NCBI GenBank assembly: GCA_913778505.1
Contig: CAJYWD010000046.1
Coordinates: 126,796-190,795, forward strand
DNA: 64,000 bases
From: an uncultured Chryseobacterium sp.
Lineage (GTDB): Bacteria > Bacteroidota > Bacteroidia > Flavobacteriales > Weeksellaceae
Direction: 5' to 3'
Numbering within the stretch: position 1 is the stretch's first letter; each line of letters begins with the position of its first letter. The translations under genes were made by a program, and so were the position numbers. Below are positions 9,118 to 19,000 of this stretch, in pieces. The notes below the pieces were generated by a model. That model saw nothing but the letters and a program-made list of their open reading frames with translations, ran no database searches and was not told the DNA's origin.

Positions 9118-10209
9118 TCATTCTGTTGACCAGTAAATTACTCCGTCTACACTTTTCAAAATGAAGTTTCCTTTGACAGGCGGCGGCGGGATAATTTCCT
9201 TTGCAAAACCGAATGTTCCATCTTCTTTTGCGACTACGCGCTTTGTAAAATCAGCATCGCCGTCTGCATTCAGCATCTGTGAGGGCGTTACACTCAATTT
9301 TCCGTTGATGTTAAGCCACCTTTCAGAAAAATCCCCCGATATCAACGCAAATTTGTAATCCGTGTAATTATTCGTGAGACTATCCCATAAGCTGGATGGA
9401 CTTGTTGACACGGGGGTTGAATGTATTGCCAGCTTGTTGCTGACACTTCTGTCACCGAGAGCAGGGCTTCCCGCTCCGATTCCGATAAAAATATTGTTAG
9501 ATCCTGTTCTATTTGCAGTACCTGACAGGTATCCAATGGAGATATTGTCGTTTCCAGAGGTCAGGTAGGACATTGCACCGGGACCGATTCCAACATTTCG
9601 ACTGCCTGACATAATTCCGTTACTAATGCCGTTGAGTGCCGACACTCCCAGACCAAGATTTAGCTTTCCAGTGACTTCAGCTTGCGAAAGTGCGTAACCC
9701 AATGCTGTGTTTCCCTGTCCGCTGCTTATTTTGGCATCTGTTGCAACAACGGTGTTGTAAAATCCCGTGATGGGTCTATTGGAATTTCCTAGAACATAAT
9801 TTTCTTTTTCATCAAAATCCAGCTGTAGATTTCTCTTGATAACAATTGCTTCTGAAGAATTGTTTCCCCTGCTGACAACATCTTGCAGTCCGTCATTATT
9901 GAATACCGGTTGCCACATGCGTCCGTCAAAAAAATACAATCCCGTATATTTTATATTCTCGACCTGACCAGCTAAAGAACCAGGTGTTTTAGTCACAAAA
10001 AGGAAACTCCCTTTCTTTGAAACAGGATAAAACTTTGCAGCCAGCTGATCACCTGTGATCCGCGGTGGAATGATACCATCAAAGTGGCTGAGATCATATG
10101 GTTTGCCTACAACCTCTAAGGTTGCTTCAGGGTTTTGAGTATTGATTCCAACCTGACTGCTGGCGAAGATTGAAATAAAGCTTAAAATTAAATACGCAAC
10201 TGTTTTCAT
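9118..10209 (-). CDS. secreted repeat (tail-fibre/head-like) surface protein
   Basis: A 363-aa protein with a signal peptide (MKTVAYLILSFISIFASS) followed by QVGINTQNPEATLEVVGKP, a start very common in secreted Flavobacteriia proteins. Residues about 150-250 hold imperfect short repeats of the GNNALGxxAL kind (NTALGYALS, LNLGLGVSALNG, NISIGYLSG, NIFIGIGAG), which form left-handed beta-roll stalks in trimeric adhesins and phage tail fibres. No T9SS sorting domain or collagen-like part is seen at the C-terminus, which ends WSTE after a NFILKSVDGVIYW motif common in this group. It has its own promoter and lies between the mob genes and the empty region, so it is likely cargo. Adhesion is an inference. 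Confidence 0.7.
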   Translation of the reverse strand: MKTVAYLILSFISIFASSQVGINTQNPEATLEVVGKPYDLSHFDGIIPPRITGDQLAAKFYPVSKKGSFLFVTKTPGSLAGQVENIKYTGLYFFDGRMWQPVFNNDGLQDVVSRGNNSSEAIVIKRNLQLDFDEKENYVLGNSNRPITGFYNTVVATDAKISSGQGNTALGYALSQAEVTGKLNLGLGVSALNGISNGIMSGSRNVGIGPGAMSYLTSGNDNISIGYLSGTANRTGSNNIFIGIGAGSPALGDRSVSNKLAIHSTPVSTSPSSLWDSLTNNYTDYKFALISGDFSERWLNINGKLSVTPSQMLNADGDADFTKRVVAKEDGTFGFAKEIIPPPPVKGNFILKSVDGVIYWSTE

Positions 10210-10235
10210 CTGTGGTTTGATTAAAATTTCTGTTG

Positions 10236-10266
10236 CAAAGTTGGGCTATCAGATCTTTAAAAACAA
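10236..10266 (-). promoter_or_regulatory. promoter of the secreted repeat protein
   Basis: Read on the minus strand, a TTG (complement at 10264-10266) is followed after exactly 20 nt by CAACTTTG (complement at 10236-10243), ending 26 nt before the ATG at 10209. This is the Bacteroidota -33/-7 arrangement with one mismatch from TAnnTTTG. The same spacing and -7 variant recur at the two giant-locus promoters. Confidence 0.65.
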
Positions 10267-11689
10267 TAGTATTCAAGGGCTATAAGCGAGTAAAGAACGA
10301 TTTAAAACAATCTGGAAACAGCAAAGATTAAATACGACTAAATTGGCATTCGGGTCTTAATTTTCAATCTCACTCACAATGAAAAAACAAGTCCCGCGGT
10401 TTTTTTCCCCTTTTGCAAAAAGGCAAGATAGTCTGGGATATCAAACTTGAAAAGTTTGTATATACAAAGACACATCTTGCAAACTTATACTGCTTACTTT
10501 TCAGCATTTTTTAAAACTCTTATATTCAACTGATTATTAACAGGTTGTATCGAATGGCTGGCAAAAAGAAATAAATAATGCAATTTTGACTTTAGCAGTG
10601 CTTAAATTTCTAACATAATAACCACGACGATGATTACTTTTTAAGTATATTATATAAGAGAATGCTTAATTTTTTAGCATGTTTTCCTTATGCCTGCGAT
10701 ATTTTTGAACAGGTTTAGATAAAAAGAATTGCAATTGTTATGTAGATATGTGAGATATCAATGTTGCTATTTAAGACTGAAAAATCTGTGTGCTGAAAAA
10801 TATAGCATGAATCAAAATAGTCTGCCCACATTTTATTCACCCCTGATGTTATAATGCTTAATTTTCTCGTCGTCCTTGAAGCCGATAAGTATAAATTTTA
10901 ACGGTAGTTTGCAAACATTGACCAATTCTGCCAATCAGACTATTATAAATACTTTGGAATTTCACGTCTAATTCCACAGATAAAAATAATGAGCTATTGA
11001 ACATTTATGAAAAATACAAAATTGTCGGAATTAAAAATGTTATAGGGTACTTTAATACAAAAAGTGCATCAAATACTACCCGCTTCATCAAAAGATCTAC
11101 TTAAATTTATTTCTACAATAAGTACCCTAAAAAAAAATATATGAATTATATATTTTGATTGAAACTCAGAGCAGATACTTTACAAATCATCGCGAAAGTA
11201 TACCGTCTATTGTAAAAATAATCTTAAAATTAAAAGGAATTTGAAGAACCTTGGCTGAGGATAAGTCAAATTTATATCAATATTTGATGGTACTATAAGG
11301 TTCGATTATATCAAGGAAATCAATTTTGCAGACGAATATTTGCCTTTATACAAATGCTTTGGCAACCATTTTCGACATGATTTAAAACCGCTAATAAAGC
11401 ATTAAAGAATTGCCCTCAGTTCAAAAATCTCACCTAAGGGCATTAAATTTTACATTTTTGTCACACCTTAACATGATAAAATTACCACTCGGTTTGGGTT
11501 ATAATCATCATGTGGTATTTTTTCGTCCCAATTAAGGTTATGTTTTGGAAGCTACAGCAAAGAAGTGTGCTTATTTTCGATTTACAAATCTGTAATAGAT
11601 TCCTATTATAAAACATACTATTAATAGTATCTTCTATCATCGCATGAGCGCGACTATAACACATTTTATTATTGGTTTTCTGACAAGTT
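10267..11689. other. long region without a credible gene
   Basis: About 1.4 kb, AT-rich, with stops in all frames and no reading frame that has a family signature; the only frame of note (11482-11664, minus, 60 aa) has no recognisable features. A 10-bp inverted repeat (TAGGGTACTT at 11043-11052 and its complement at 11120-11129) is separated by 67 nt. The region sits exactly between the conjugation module side and the giant-protein operon, where cargo insertions in ICEs are expected. It may hold decayed sequence, an untranslated RNA or a former insertion site; none can be shown here. Confidence 0.5.
11043..11129. repeat. 10-bp inverted repeat in the gene-free region
   Basis: TAGGGTACTT (11043-11052) and AAGTACCCTA (11120-11129) are perfect inverted copies 67 nt apart. 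The right arm is followed by an A-rich run. It could be a weak structure or the ends of a small decayed element; chance cannot be excluded. Confidence 0.3.
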
Positions 11690-12565
11690 TTAACTTATAC
11701 TAAACGCAAAATAATTATATGGTAATTCTTTGTGAGTCCCATCAATAGATTGTATTTCTCCAAAACTACGGTTATAATGCCATTGATTCCAGTTAAACTC
11801 ACCAGGATTAGAGGTTTGTATTGCGATGTACACACCTCTTGACATTTTCAGATGAGAAGCAATATCATCGAAATATAAACCCATTTTTGGCGAAGTTATC
11901 TCAATATTCCGATTGCGGCCTGCAATCAGTTTGGTAATTCCCGTAGCGTATTCCGACAAGATGGGAAGTACGGGGTTTAAAGTATTCAGAAGTGTTATGC
12001 CGTTCTTGACTACTCCTTTTTCAATAGTATCAAGAAGTTGACCATCATTATCATTTGAGATATTTACAATCTCTACATCAAACTGCATCAGTTGTCTGCC
12101 CGTATTTAATCCGACAAATATTGGGTAGCCAGATATAGGAGCGTTCTGGCCCTCCTGTATCGCGAATGTCTGATTGAAGCTCAAATCCTGTTCGCCAGAA
12201 TCCTTGAGATAATTTTTAGCATTAAACTTAAAAAGGACGCGATGCTTTCCTTTTCCCGGATAATCATATGCCCGAAAGTAATCTAATGATAGAGTGATTT
12301 TGGCATCCTTTAAAGATTGATCCGCAATAATACTTCTGGCCTCATGAATTTTTAGGAGATTATCATTATTTGTCTTAATTGGAATAAAGCCAAAGGCATA
12401 AGAGCTATGCTCCCAAGCTTTAGGCTTTCTGTTCCATGGCCAAGAAATTGTCTTCAGATCCGAAGCTTTATTATGCCTAATAATTTCTTCTGCTTCAGTT
12501 TCAAGGTCTAAAGATTTATAAAGGGTGATGGCTTCCAAAGCATTTAATTTTGTGAAGTTTTTCAT
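11690..12565 (-). CDS. unknown 291-aa protein, last gene of the giant-protein operon
   Basis: A 291-aa protein without signal peptide. The N-terminal half contains SWPWNRKPKAWEHSSYAFGFIP and beta-strand-rich KITLSLDYFRAY; the middle contains ISGYPIFVGLNTGRQLMQFDVEIVN, which alternates like a beta sandwich; the C-terminal end contains GVYIAIQTSNPGEFNWN and LPYNYFAFSIS. A C2-like or jelly-roll sandwich domain is plausible but not proven. A 86-nt gap separates it from the amidase gene, wider than other gaps in the operon, and no promoter was seen in it. I do not recognise the family. Its position after patatin and amidase genes suggests a partner or immunity role, which is speculative. Confidence 0.6.
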   Translation of the reverse strand: MKNFTKLNALEAITLYKSLDLETEAEEIIRHNKASDLKTISWPWNRKPKAWEHSSYAFGFIPIKTNNDNLLKIHEARSIIADQSLKDAKITLSLDYFRAYDYPGKGKHRVLFKFNAKNYLKDSGEQDLSFNQTFAIQEGQNAPISGYPIFVGLNTGRQLMQFDVEIVNISNDNDGQLLDTIEKGVVKNGITLLNTLNPVLPILSEYATGITKLIAGRNRNIEITSPKMGLYFDDIASHLKMSRGVYIAIQTSNPGEFNWNQWHYNRSFGEIQSIDGTHKELPYNYFAFSIS

Positions 12566-12651
12566 AAAAGCATATTTATAAATTGATGTTAACTCATATA
12601 TTTTTTTGGTTTCTTTTTAGAGTTTGTCACTGACATTTTACCGAAGTTGAG

Positions 12652-13641
12652 TCAATAGTTTAAGCTGAGGAAGGTATCTTTGACCCATCTTTCATCGATA
12701 CCTATCTGTGACCAACCTTTGTCCTTTTTGTAGATGAAGACTTCTGTGCCTTTTGTTAGTATTCCTGTTTTTGGGAAGGTTGTTGCTGCGCCTGATCTTA
12801 CATTTAGTACATCAGCAGTGACTAAAGCTCTTTGCACTACTACGGTATAACGTGCCGCAACCCAATTTTGGGACGATGAAGAAATTTTGTACCAACCGTC
12901 TTTTTCTTCGTAAACTCTCAAAACACTGCCAAATAAAGCAGGACTTCTCTCCTTAGTCTTAGGATGTGTTGCTCCTGGACCCGTCCTGATATTAAGAGTA
13001 TCAGAGGTTACCGACACATATTGTAAAACTACTTCAGAATCTATGCTATTTGTTGCTTGGAGAGTCTGATTGATCAGCGGAATGAAATACTTCTTGCAAT
13101 CTTCCACTTTATTCCCGCCAAAGAATTGATTTCCAGGACATGATTTGTTATTGCTGGTGCCGTTATTCCTTACTCCGGTTGAAAGGTTAAACCAGTGATG
13201 GTAAAGTATGGTATTGGTATTGGGACTTAAACCAAATTTTTTAAGTAGGGTGGCAGTTACTTTAATAATTGCATCTTTTTGTTGTCCGGTCATAAGATCA
13301 CCATCTTTGTCAAAGTTACCTACATTTTCAATACAGAAGCTGTTGGCGTTGTTGCCATAGATACACGCAGGAGATTTCTCGAAATTTCGTCCGGTTACTA
13401 TAGAGCCATCCGGAAATATCGATATATGCTGACCAATATCTGCCCACCCGTTAGCGTTGATATGTGTGTTCTTCATGCCCCTCTGTAACTCAAAGTGGTT
13501 GCTGCCATTGAAGTGAATATATGACGGAATGTAAGTATGATGTTGCTGAATCGATAATATTGTTCTCGCAATTTTGAGTTTTGAAAGATAATCCTCAAAT
13601 GCTTTGATACTCATTTTTATAAAACCGTACTTGCTCTCCAT
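12652..13641 (-). CDS. N-acetylmuramoyl-L-alanine amidase with two SH3b domains
   Basis: A 329-aa protein without signal peptide. Residues about 30-190 form an Amidase_2-type catalytic domain: QQHHTYIPSYIHFNG carries the first zinc-ligand histidine, YHHWFNL a second, and NNKSCPGNQFFGG the Cys/His-position motif used as third ligand in this family. Two bacterial SH3 domains follow (about 200-262 and 264-329), each with the LNxRxG hallmark (LNIRTGPGATHP and LNVRSGAATTFP). It would cut the amide bond between muramic acid and stem peptide while SH3 domains hold the cell wall. The absence of a signal peptide means it must be injected, released by lysis or otherwise exported. Starts 7 nt after the patatin gene. 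Confidence 0.82.
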   Translation of the reverse strand: MESKYGFIKMSIKAFEDYLSKLKIARTILSIQQHHTYIPSYIHFNGSNHFELQRGMKNTHINANGWADIGQHISIFPDGSIVTGRNFEKSPACIYGNNANSFCIENVGNFDKDGDLMTGQQKDAIIKVTATLLKKFGLSPNTNTILYHHWFNLSTGVRNNGTSNNKSCPGNQFFGGNKVEDCKKYFIPLINQTLQATNSIDSEVVLQYVSVTSDTLNIRTGPGATHPKTKERSPALFGSVLRVYEEKDGWYKISSSSQNWVAARYTVVVQRALVTADVLNVRSGAATTFPKTGILTKGTEVFIYKKDKGWSQIGIDERWVKDTFLSLNY

Positions 13642-13648
13642 GAAGGTA

Positions 13649-15418
13649 TTATTTTAAGAGTTTATATTTAAATAGTTCTTCGATGATAATATTGGTTAGC
13701 TTATTAGACACAGTTCTGGCTATAAAACGGTTGCCAACTGTTTTCATAAATGTGTAACCCAGAATTTTCCATATCCTTATCTTAAAATTTTTAATGAAAA
13801 CCAGCTCGTTTCTTCTTTTGACAATAGGAATGGCAGCTTCGTCATCTTTTTTTCTTAAGTAGTCGTAAGATATGTCAACAATGCCTTTAAGTCTTTGATT
13901 AAGGCTTTTTTCTAATGGTAAGATATCTTTTTGATAGTTAATCGTTGGAAAGGTTAGCCCTTTCGTATTTTCTTCGTTGATGTAAGGATAGAACCTAGCT
14001 CTGTTGTTTTCAATCTGCTTATAGTCGATTCTAAAATCAGGTATGATCGGCAACATAATTTGTTGAGTCAAAACGTCATTAAAGGCATAACGTTCTTTGA
14101 GTTCTGTTGTCCATTCTACTGCTGACGGATGTTCGTATTCATTAAGATGGAAATAATATCTAAGGAAGCTTTGACAGTTTTTTCTACCCAGCATATAGTC
14201 GTGGATTCTGAATGATTTATTGATGAAACCAGCAAATCCCGATAGAGCTCCGCAAGCAATGGTGTTTTTCAAAGGTTTATTATTCTTATCATAGCGTGTG
14301 GGCCATATCATATTTTTATCTGTATTGTCATCAAACATATCACTGATGTTCCTTTCTTTAAAGGATGCCTGTTGTCTTAATGTTGAAATCAGTTGTGGAA
14401 CAATATGAAATAAATCTTCTTTGATGTCTTTATCTTTAAATGGATTTTGAGGAATGTAGTTGGGAAAAGGATCAATCATTATCAGTTTATAATTTTTATT
14501 AAACTCTTTCCCAATAACATTTAATGCTTCAGCTATTGGTTCATTATTAGTCATTCCCCCATCTACAGCCGTAAAACTGTAATGATCTTCTACTCTAGGT
14601 ACAAATTTAAAACCCTCACCAAATATTCTTTTCAAATTTGATGTGATATAGTCTTTGGGAATATTACTGAAGGAAATGCTTTTTAGCCCTATAGGAAAAG
14701 CACCACTGGCCCTGGCACATTTCAAAAAGAATCTCACTGAATGCTCGTCTCTCATGTCAAGTTTAAGCTTGGATAAATCGGAAGCAGGTTTGTCATTTTG
14801 AAAGTACGCATAGGCCTTATGGTAAGACATTGTGTGCGCAACCTTCCTTTTGTCTGAATCAAAATATAGATCAATAGGAATACCTTTTAAATTGCTTAAA
14901 GTAAAAAGCACATCCAAATTTGGATTGATAAACGTGGGAAGAATATTGATTTCTATAGTTCGGGTCTTCATAACGATTTTATCAATCAAATGATCCATAA
15001 AATCCACGTTTAGCAAAGCATCCAATTTACCAGATTTGAGATCATCAGCAGAAAACAGAGATTGGCATATGTCCTCGTCATTGTTTAGTCCAAAATTAAC
15101 CCAAGTGTCAAAAAGAAGGTTGTTTTTTGATTCATCGGAGTATGGGTCATTAACTTCTTTGAGTGAATCCGTTGCAAGTCCTATAATTGAAACAGCAGCA
15201 GCTATGCTACCAGCCGAGGCCCCAGTCAATATATCAATCACCACATTGGGTTGGGGCGTATTTTCAGGATCTTTGAGGTATTTTTCTTCCCAAATGAATA
15301 AGGTATTTAAAAGATAATCCAGCACACCAGCGGTATATGCACCGGCAGTTACAGCACCTGCCAGTACTAGACCGATATGGATTTTGTTGTCTGAGAAAGT
15401 TGTTATGTCCTCGGGCAC
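13649..15418 (-). CDS. patatin-like phospholipase
   Basis: A 589-aa protein with the patatin arrangement: glycine/alanine-rich oxyanion segment LVLAGAVTAGAYTAGVLDYL at the N-terminus, the nucleophile elbow GASAG with Ser near residue 68, and the catalytic Asp in AVDGGMTNNEP near residue 286. It should hydrolyse acyl esters of phospholipids. The C-terminal 250 residues are not recognised and include a positively charged, helix-rich tail. No signal peptide or obvious transmembrane segment, so access to a target membrane needs a delivery route or cytosolic action. It sits 11 nt after the 193-aa gene and 7 nt before the amidase, indicating joint production of lipid- and wall-attacking enzymes. 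Confidence 0.85.
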   Translation of the reverse strand: MPEDITTFSDNKIHIGLVLAGAVTAGAYTAGVLDYLLNTLFIWEEKYLKDPENTPQPNVVIDILTGASAGSIAAAVSIIGLATDSLKEVNDPYSDESKNNLLFDTWVNFGLNNDEDICQSLFSADDLKSGKLDALLNVDFMDHLIDKIVMKTRTIEINILPTFINPNLDVLFTLSNLKGIPIDLYFDSDKRKVAHTMSYHKAYAYFQNDKPASDLSKLKLDMRDEHSVRFFLKCARASGAFPIGLKSISFSNIPKDYITSNLKRIFGEGFKFVPRVEDHYSFTAVDGGMTNNEPIAEALNVIGKEFNKNYKLIMIDPFPNYIPQNPFKDKDIKEDLFHIVPQLISTLRQQASFKERNISDMFDDNTDKNMIWPTRYDKNNKPLKNTIACGALSGFAGFINKSFRIHDYMLGRKNCQSFLRYYFHLNEYEHPSAVEWTTELKERYAFNDVLTQQIMLPIIPDFRIDYKQIENNRARFYPYINEENTKGLTFPTINYQKDILPLEKSLNQRLKGIVDISYDYLRKKDDEAAIPIVKRRNELVFIKNFKIRIWKILGYTFMKTVGNRFIARTVSNKLTNIIIEELFKYKLLK

Positions 15419-15429
15419 TAATTTGCAAT

Positions 15430-16011
15430 TTAAGATTTTACCTCAGGATTTGAAGGATACAATGGTTTTGTAGGATCAGGCAGTGATCCGTCAGGAAATG
15501 GCAATTCTATTTTCATTTCTTCATAGATTTTTATTTCTATCGGAAGATTATAGAACAGAGGAACCTTTGCTTCTGGTAAAGAGATGCCATCGTCTTTTAT
15601 TGTACAACTTAACTTGAGATAGTCATTAGAGTTATCCGCTATCTCAATTACCGTATCAAAATTAAAATCGTCTCTTAAAGCTCCAACAGTAATAAACCTG
15701 CGTTCGAAATTTAATTTTCCCTCTCCAGATTCGTCTTCAAATATCAGTTCATAATTCTTTCCTAAGTAAATATTAAGTTCGCCGATAGTATTTTCTTCCA
15801 ATAAAGAATAATTTAAAACGTACTTAGGTTTATTTAAACTTACATTTTCAATTCTTAATAATGCTGAAAAGACTTTATAAGGTTTCGAAGATTCAGATAT
15901 TAACTCAGACTTAAGTGCCAAGCTATCTATGAGATTCGCAAATTGAGCTTCTGTAGGGCGAGTATATGCCTTGAAATATTCTTTTAATTCGTTTCTATTT
16001 TTGATTTCCAT
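15430..16011 (-). CDS. 193-aa protein with a tail-fibre-like N-terminal motif
   Basis: A 193-aa protein without signal peptide. Its N-terminus, IKNRNELKEYFKAYTRPTE then AQFANLIDSLALK, closely resembles the short helical start (LKxYFxxxxxPTxxQFxxLIDS) that I know from many Flavobacteriia proteins related to phage tail fibres and surface repeat proteins. The remainder is beta-rich, with an Ig- or jelly-roll-like pattern, and it ends in a Pro-rich tail. It lies 13 nt after the 3054-aa gene and is followed closely by the patatin gene. A small structural or adaptor protein of the same assembly is the likely role; this is inference. Confidence 0.6.
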   Translation of the reverse strand: MEIKNRNELKEYFKAYTRPTEAQFANLIDSLALKSELISESSKPYKVFSALLRIENVSLNKPKYVLNYSLLEENTIGELNIYLGKNYELIFEDESGEGKLNFERRFITVGALRDDFNFDTVIEIADNSNDYLKLSCTIKDDGISLPEAKVPLFYNLPIEIKIYEEMKIELPFPDGSLPDPTKPLYPSNPEVKS

Positions 16012-16024
16012 AATGTCTTTGTTT

Positions 16025-19000
16025 TTATGTTATAATAAATGTTTTACCTATAATCATTCCCTCTTTACCATCGAAAGATATTCCTGAAAGGTTGTCCCAA
16101 ACTTGATTTGAAAACAATGTTAATATGTTATCCTCAGTACTAAACATCCCGGAGGTATTCTCTGCAATAACTTTAAAATGGTAGTATTTTCGATTGTTAT
16201 CTTCATCAAATAACGGGAATTGATTATAGCTTGAGCCTAACAATCCTAAATTTAAAGTAATCTTAGAATCAATAATGTCTAACATTTTTACATCTAGCCA
16301 AGTATCTTGCGGATTGCTAGCAATAGCATTATAGACCTGTAGCTGTACCATATCATTAGTTCCATTAGTTGTTAAACGTGCAATTTCCTTCCAGTTACCC
16401 TGCACAGACATACTATATAAATGATAAATTCCTTTATAACACGTAACATCCCAATAAAGGATAACATTATTCACAGAGTCATCATCCTTGGGTCTTACCG
16501 CAGTGCCTTCAAGGGGTGGCGAAGTCGGTTGATAATTCTCTGTAAGCATGAAAGCTAATATCTTTGACGCATGCGAAGGGGCAAAGTCACTGATAATGCT
16601 TTGAGTGCCATCATTGTTGAGTTGAGGGTTTGCATATTTAATAGTTTTGTCTACTGTCACTCTATAATACAAAGTTTGACCGTATGGAATATATTCATAC
16701 CCCTCCAGTTCATCGGTAATAACCCAGGCTCCAGTTTCAGACGGTACTATGTCTGATATGTTCATCTGCTTCACAAGCTGCATAGAAAGAATAGATGTAG
16801 CATCTGCTCTATTATCACACCTGTAAAGATTTATTCTTTCGATCTTCTGAAACTTCTTATAGGAATGTACTTCGATTTTAATTTTAGGAGTAATTCCCAA
16901 AACCCTATTTTCCAAGACAGGTAGGCCGCTCAATACCTTAGGTGCTTCTGGAGGATTTGAATCTATAGTTTTTATAGGTCCCAATGGTGAGCTAAGCACC
17001 CCTGCCGTCATCTGTGAACCTATTTCTCGGGAAGCATAAAAGTAGAGATTACTTGTAGTTCCTGTTAGCGTAAAATCCGTAAACAATATGACGTTTTCCT
17101 TTTCATCCAATACGGTCATCATCGGCGCCATATCAAAGTCAGTATTATCAGGTCTTATAAGATACCCATCTTTATCCCTGATCGTTTGCTTTTTATTAAT
17201 TGGAAAATACGGACTATCCCCCTCCGCTTTTTTCACATGCTGGTAAATAACGGGAACTTCCGTCAGTGGAACAAAGGAGTTTTCTATAACTTCTTCAACA
17301 AAATCTATCATTCTAAACGTCCTGTTGACACCTTCAACTTGACTTATGATAATATCATTTAGCTTCACAGAGCCGTCACTCTTGACAGGTTTTACAGACT
17401 GTCCGGTATTAAAGTTGTGGAGCTCAATAAACTTATTTATCTCGTTGAAGAATCCAATTTTGTCTGGTAGTGGAAATGCATAACCAATCTTTATTAATTC
17501 CTCTAGTCCGCTTCCATCGGACATCTCTTTCCGAACGTTATTTTCCGATATGCTTTCGGTGTTTTCAGTTATTGATCGTGTAGGTTCGGGATAAAAACCA
17601 TAGGTTCCTGAACCACCCTCGGATCCCAGACTAACGTAGTCAAAGAAGTTTTGCCATCTTTCTGCAAGGTAATCCTCGTCATTTCCCCCGAAAATCTCAA
17701 GATTATTCAATATCTCTTTTATTGTATTCTGTTCATAAAGAGCATTAAGCAATGCATTGTTGTCCGTTCTGCAGAACTGAACACCGTACGGTCTTTGCGT
17801 AAATTTCGTAGTAAAACTATAGGTTGCCTTGCCATAGAAATCAGGTCTCGTGGCATATTGGCTACCTTTGGGTGGTTGCGGCTGCCTAGGGGAAACAATC
17901 TTCTGTCCCATCATCAGGTTTGGAGCAGAAAATTTAGACCTGTAAACTTCACCATTGATGTTGAAATCTCTGTCAACGGAACGCAGTCCGAAAATGGAGT
18001 ATTTGATGACATTATCACCTGTGGGTAAAACAGTATCTTGGTTGATTCCGCTCTTATCGTCTTTATAAAGATAAAGAGAATATGCAGGATAATAATTGAT
18101 CTTTACAATTCCGGTCTGAATCGCATTCTTAGCCGAGTTCCCAGAAGGGTTTCCATTAGCATCAAATTTAAACTCACTGTCGTAAATGTACAGGTTTGCA
18201 TACCGACCATAAGATTCTGTACTTAGTACTTTAAATACATCTCTTGAATCATTAAAGACATCATCTGACACATTTCTGTTTCTGAAGGCCCTCAAGCTGC
18301 CATGGTTTTTCTCATAAAATGCATTTTCACTAACGTCGAGAGGTATTCCTAGCCCTATATCCGGGATGGTAACCTTGTATAGGCCTCTATGTACACCATT
18401 CTCTTTGAACTCCTCAACAGATGCATCAATCCAAAGCCCCCTCGATTTTTCCAAATACTTTTGTACACTTCCACCCTCCGAAGACTTTGCTATAATTTCC
18501 CTGTGAATCACCGGAAATTCTATCGGGACTTTAAAGGCAATAGGATTGTTATTTCCCCAGACATCCTGTGATTGCATATTCTCCATCACTACAAAGAGAT
18601 CGTTACCTGACGTCTGGGGTGTACTGAGTGTACTGAAATCTACTGCAATAGAACCTCCGGCAAGTATCGTCCGGCTTACCTCTTCCTTATATACAGTAAA
18701 CACCAAGCCTAGAACATCTGAACTTATGTTTTTAATGACATAGGATTTGTTGTTAACAAGGAACACTGATCCTATAAAGTTTCTAAAGGTGGTATCTTCG
18801 GGAAATACTGAGATTAGGTTTTCTCCGGTGCTCACCACTTTATAAGATTTAGTACGGAATATTACACACAACCTGTCATTATCAGCTTCCACTTTGTACA
18901 GCCCAGCTGAGATTTTCCTCGGTGTTTCCTTTCGAAAATAAACTTCGATTTCGTCTGCAAATACATCATAATCATCAGGAAAATAGGAGGGATCATTAAT

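Noticed and set aside
11482..11664. 60-aa minus-strand frame before the giant operon end
   Set aside because: Too short, no signature, no clear expression signals.
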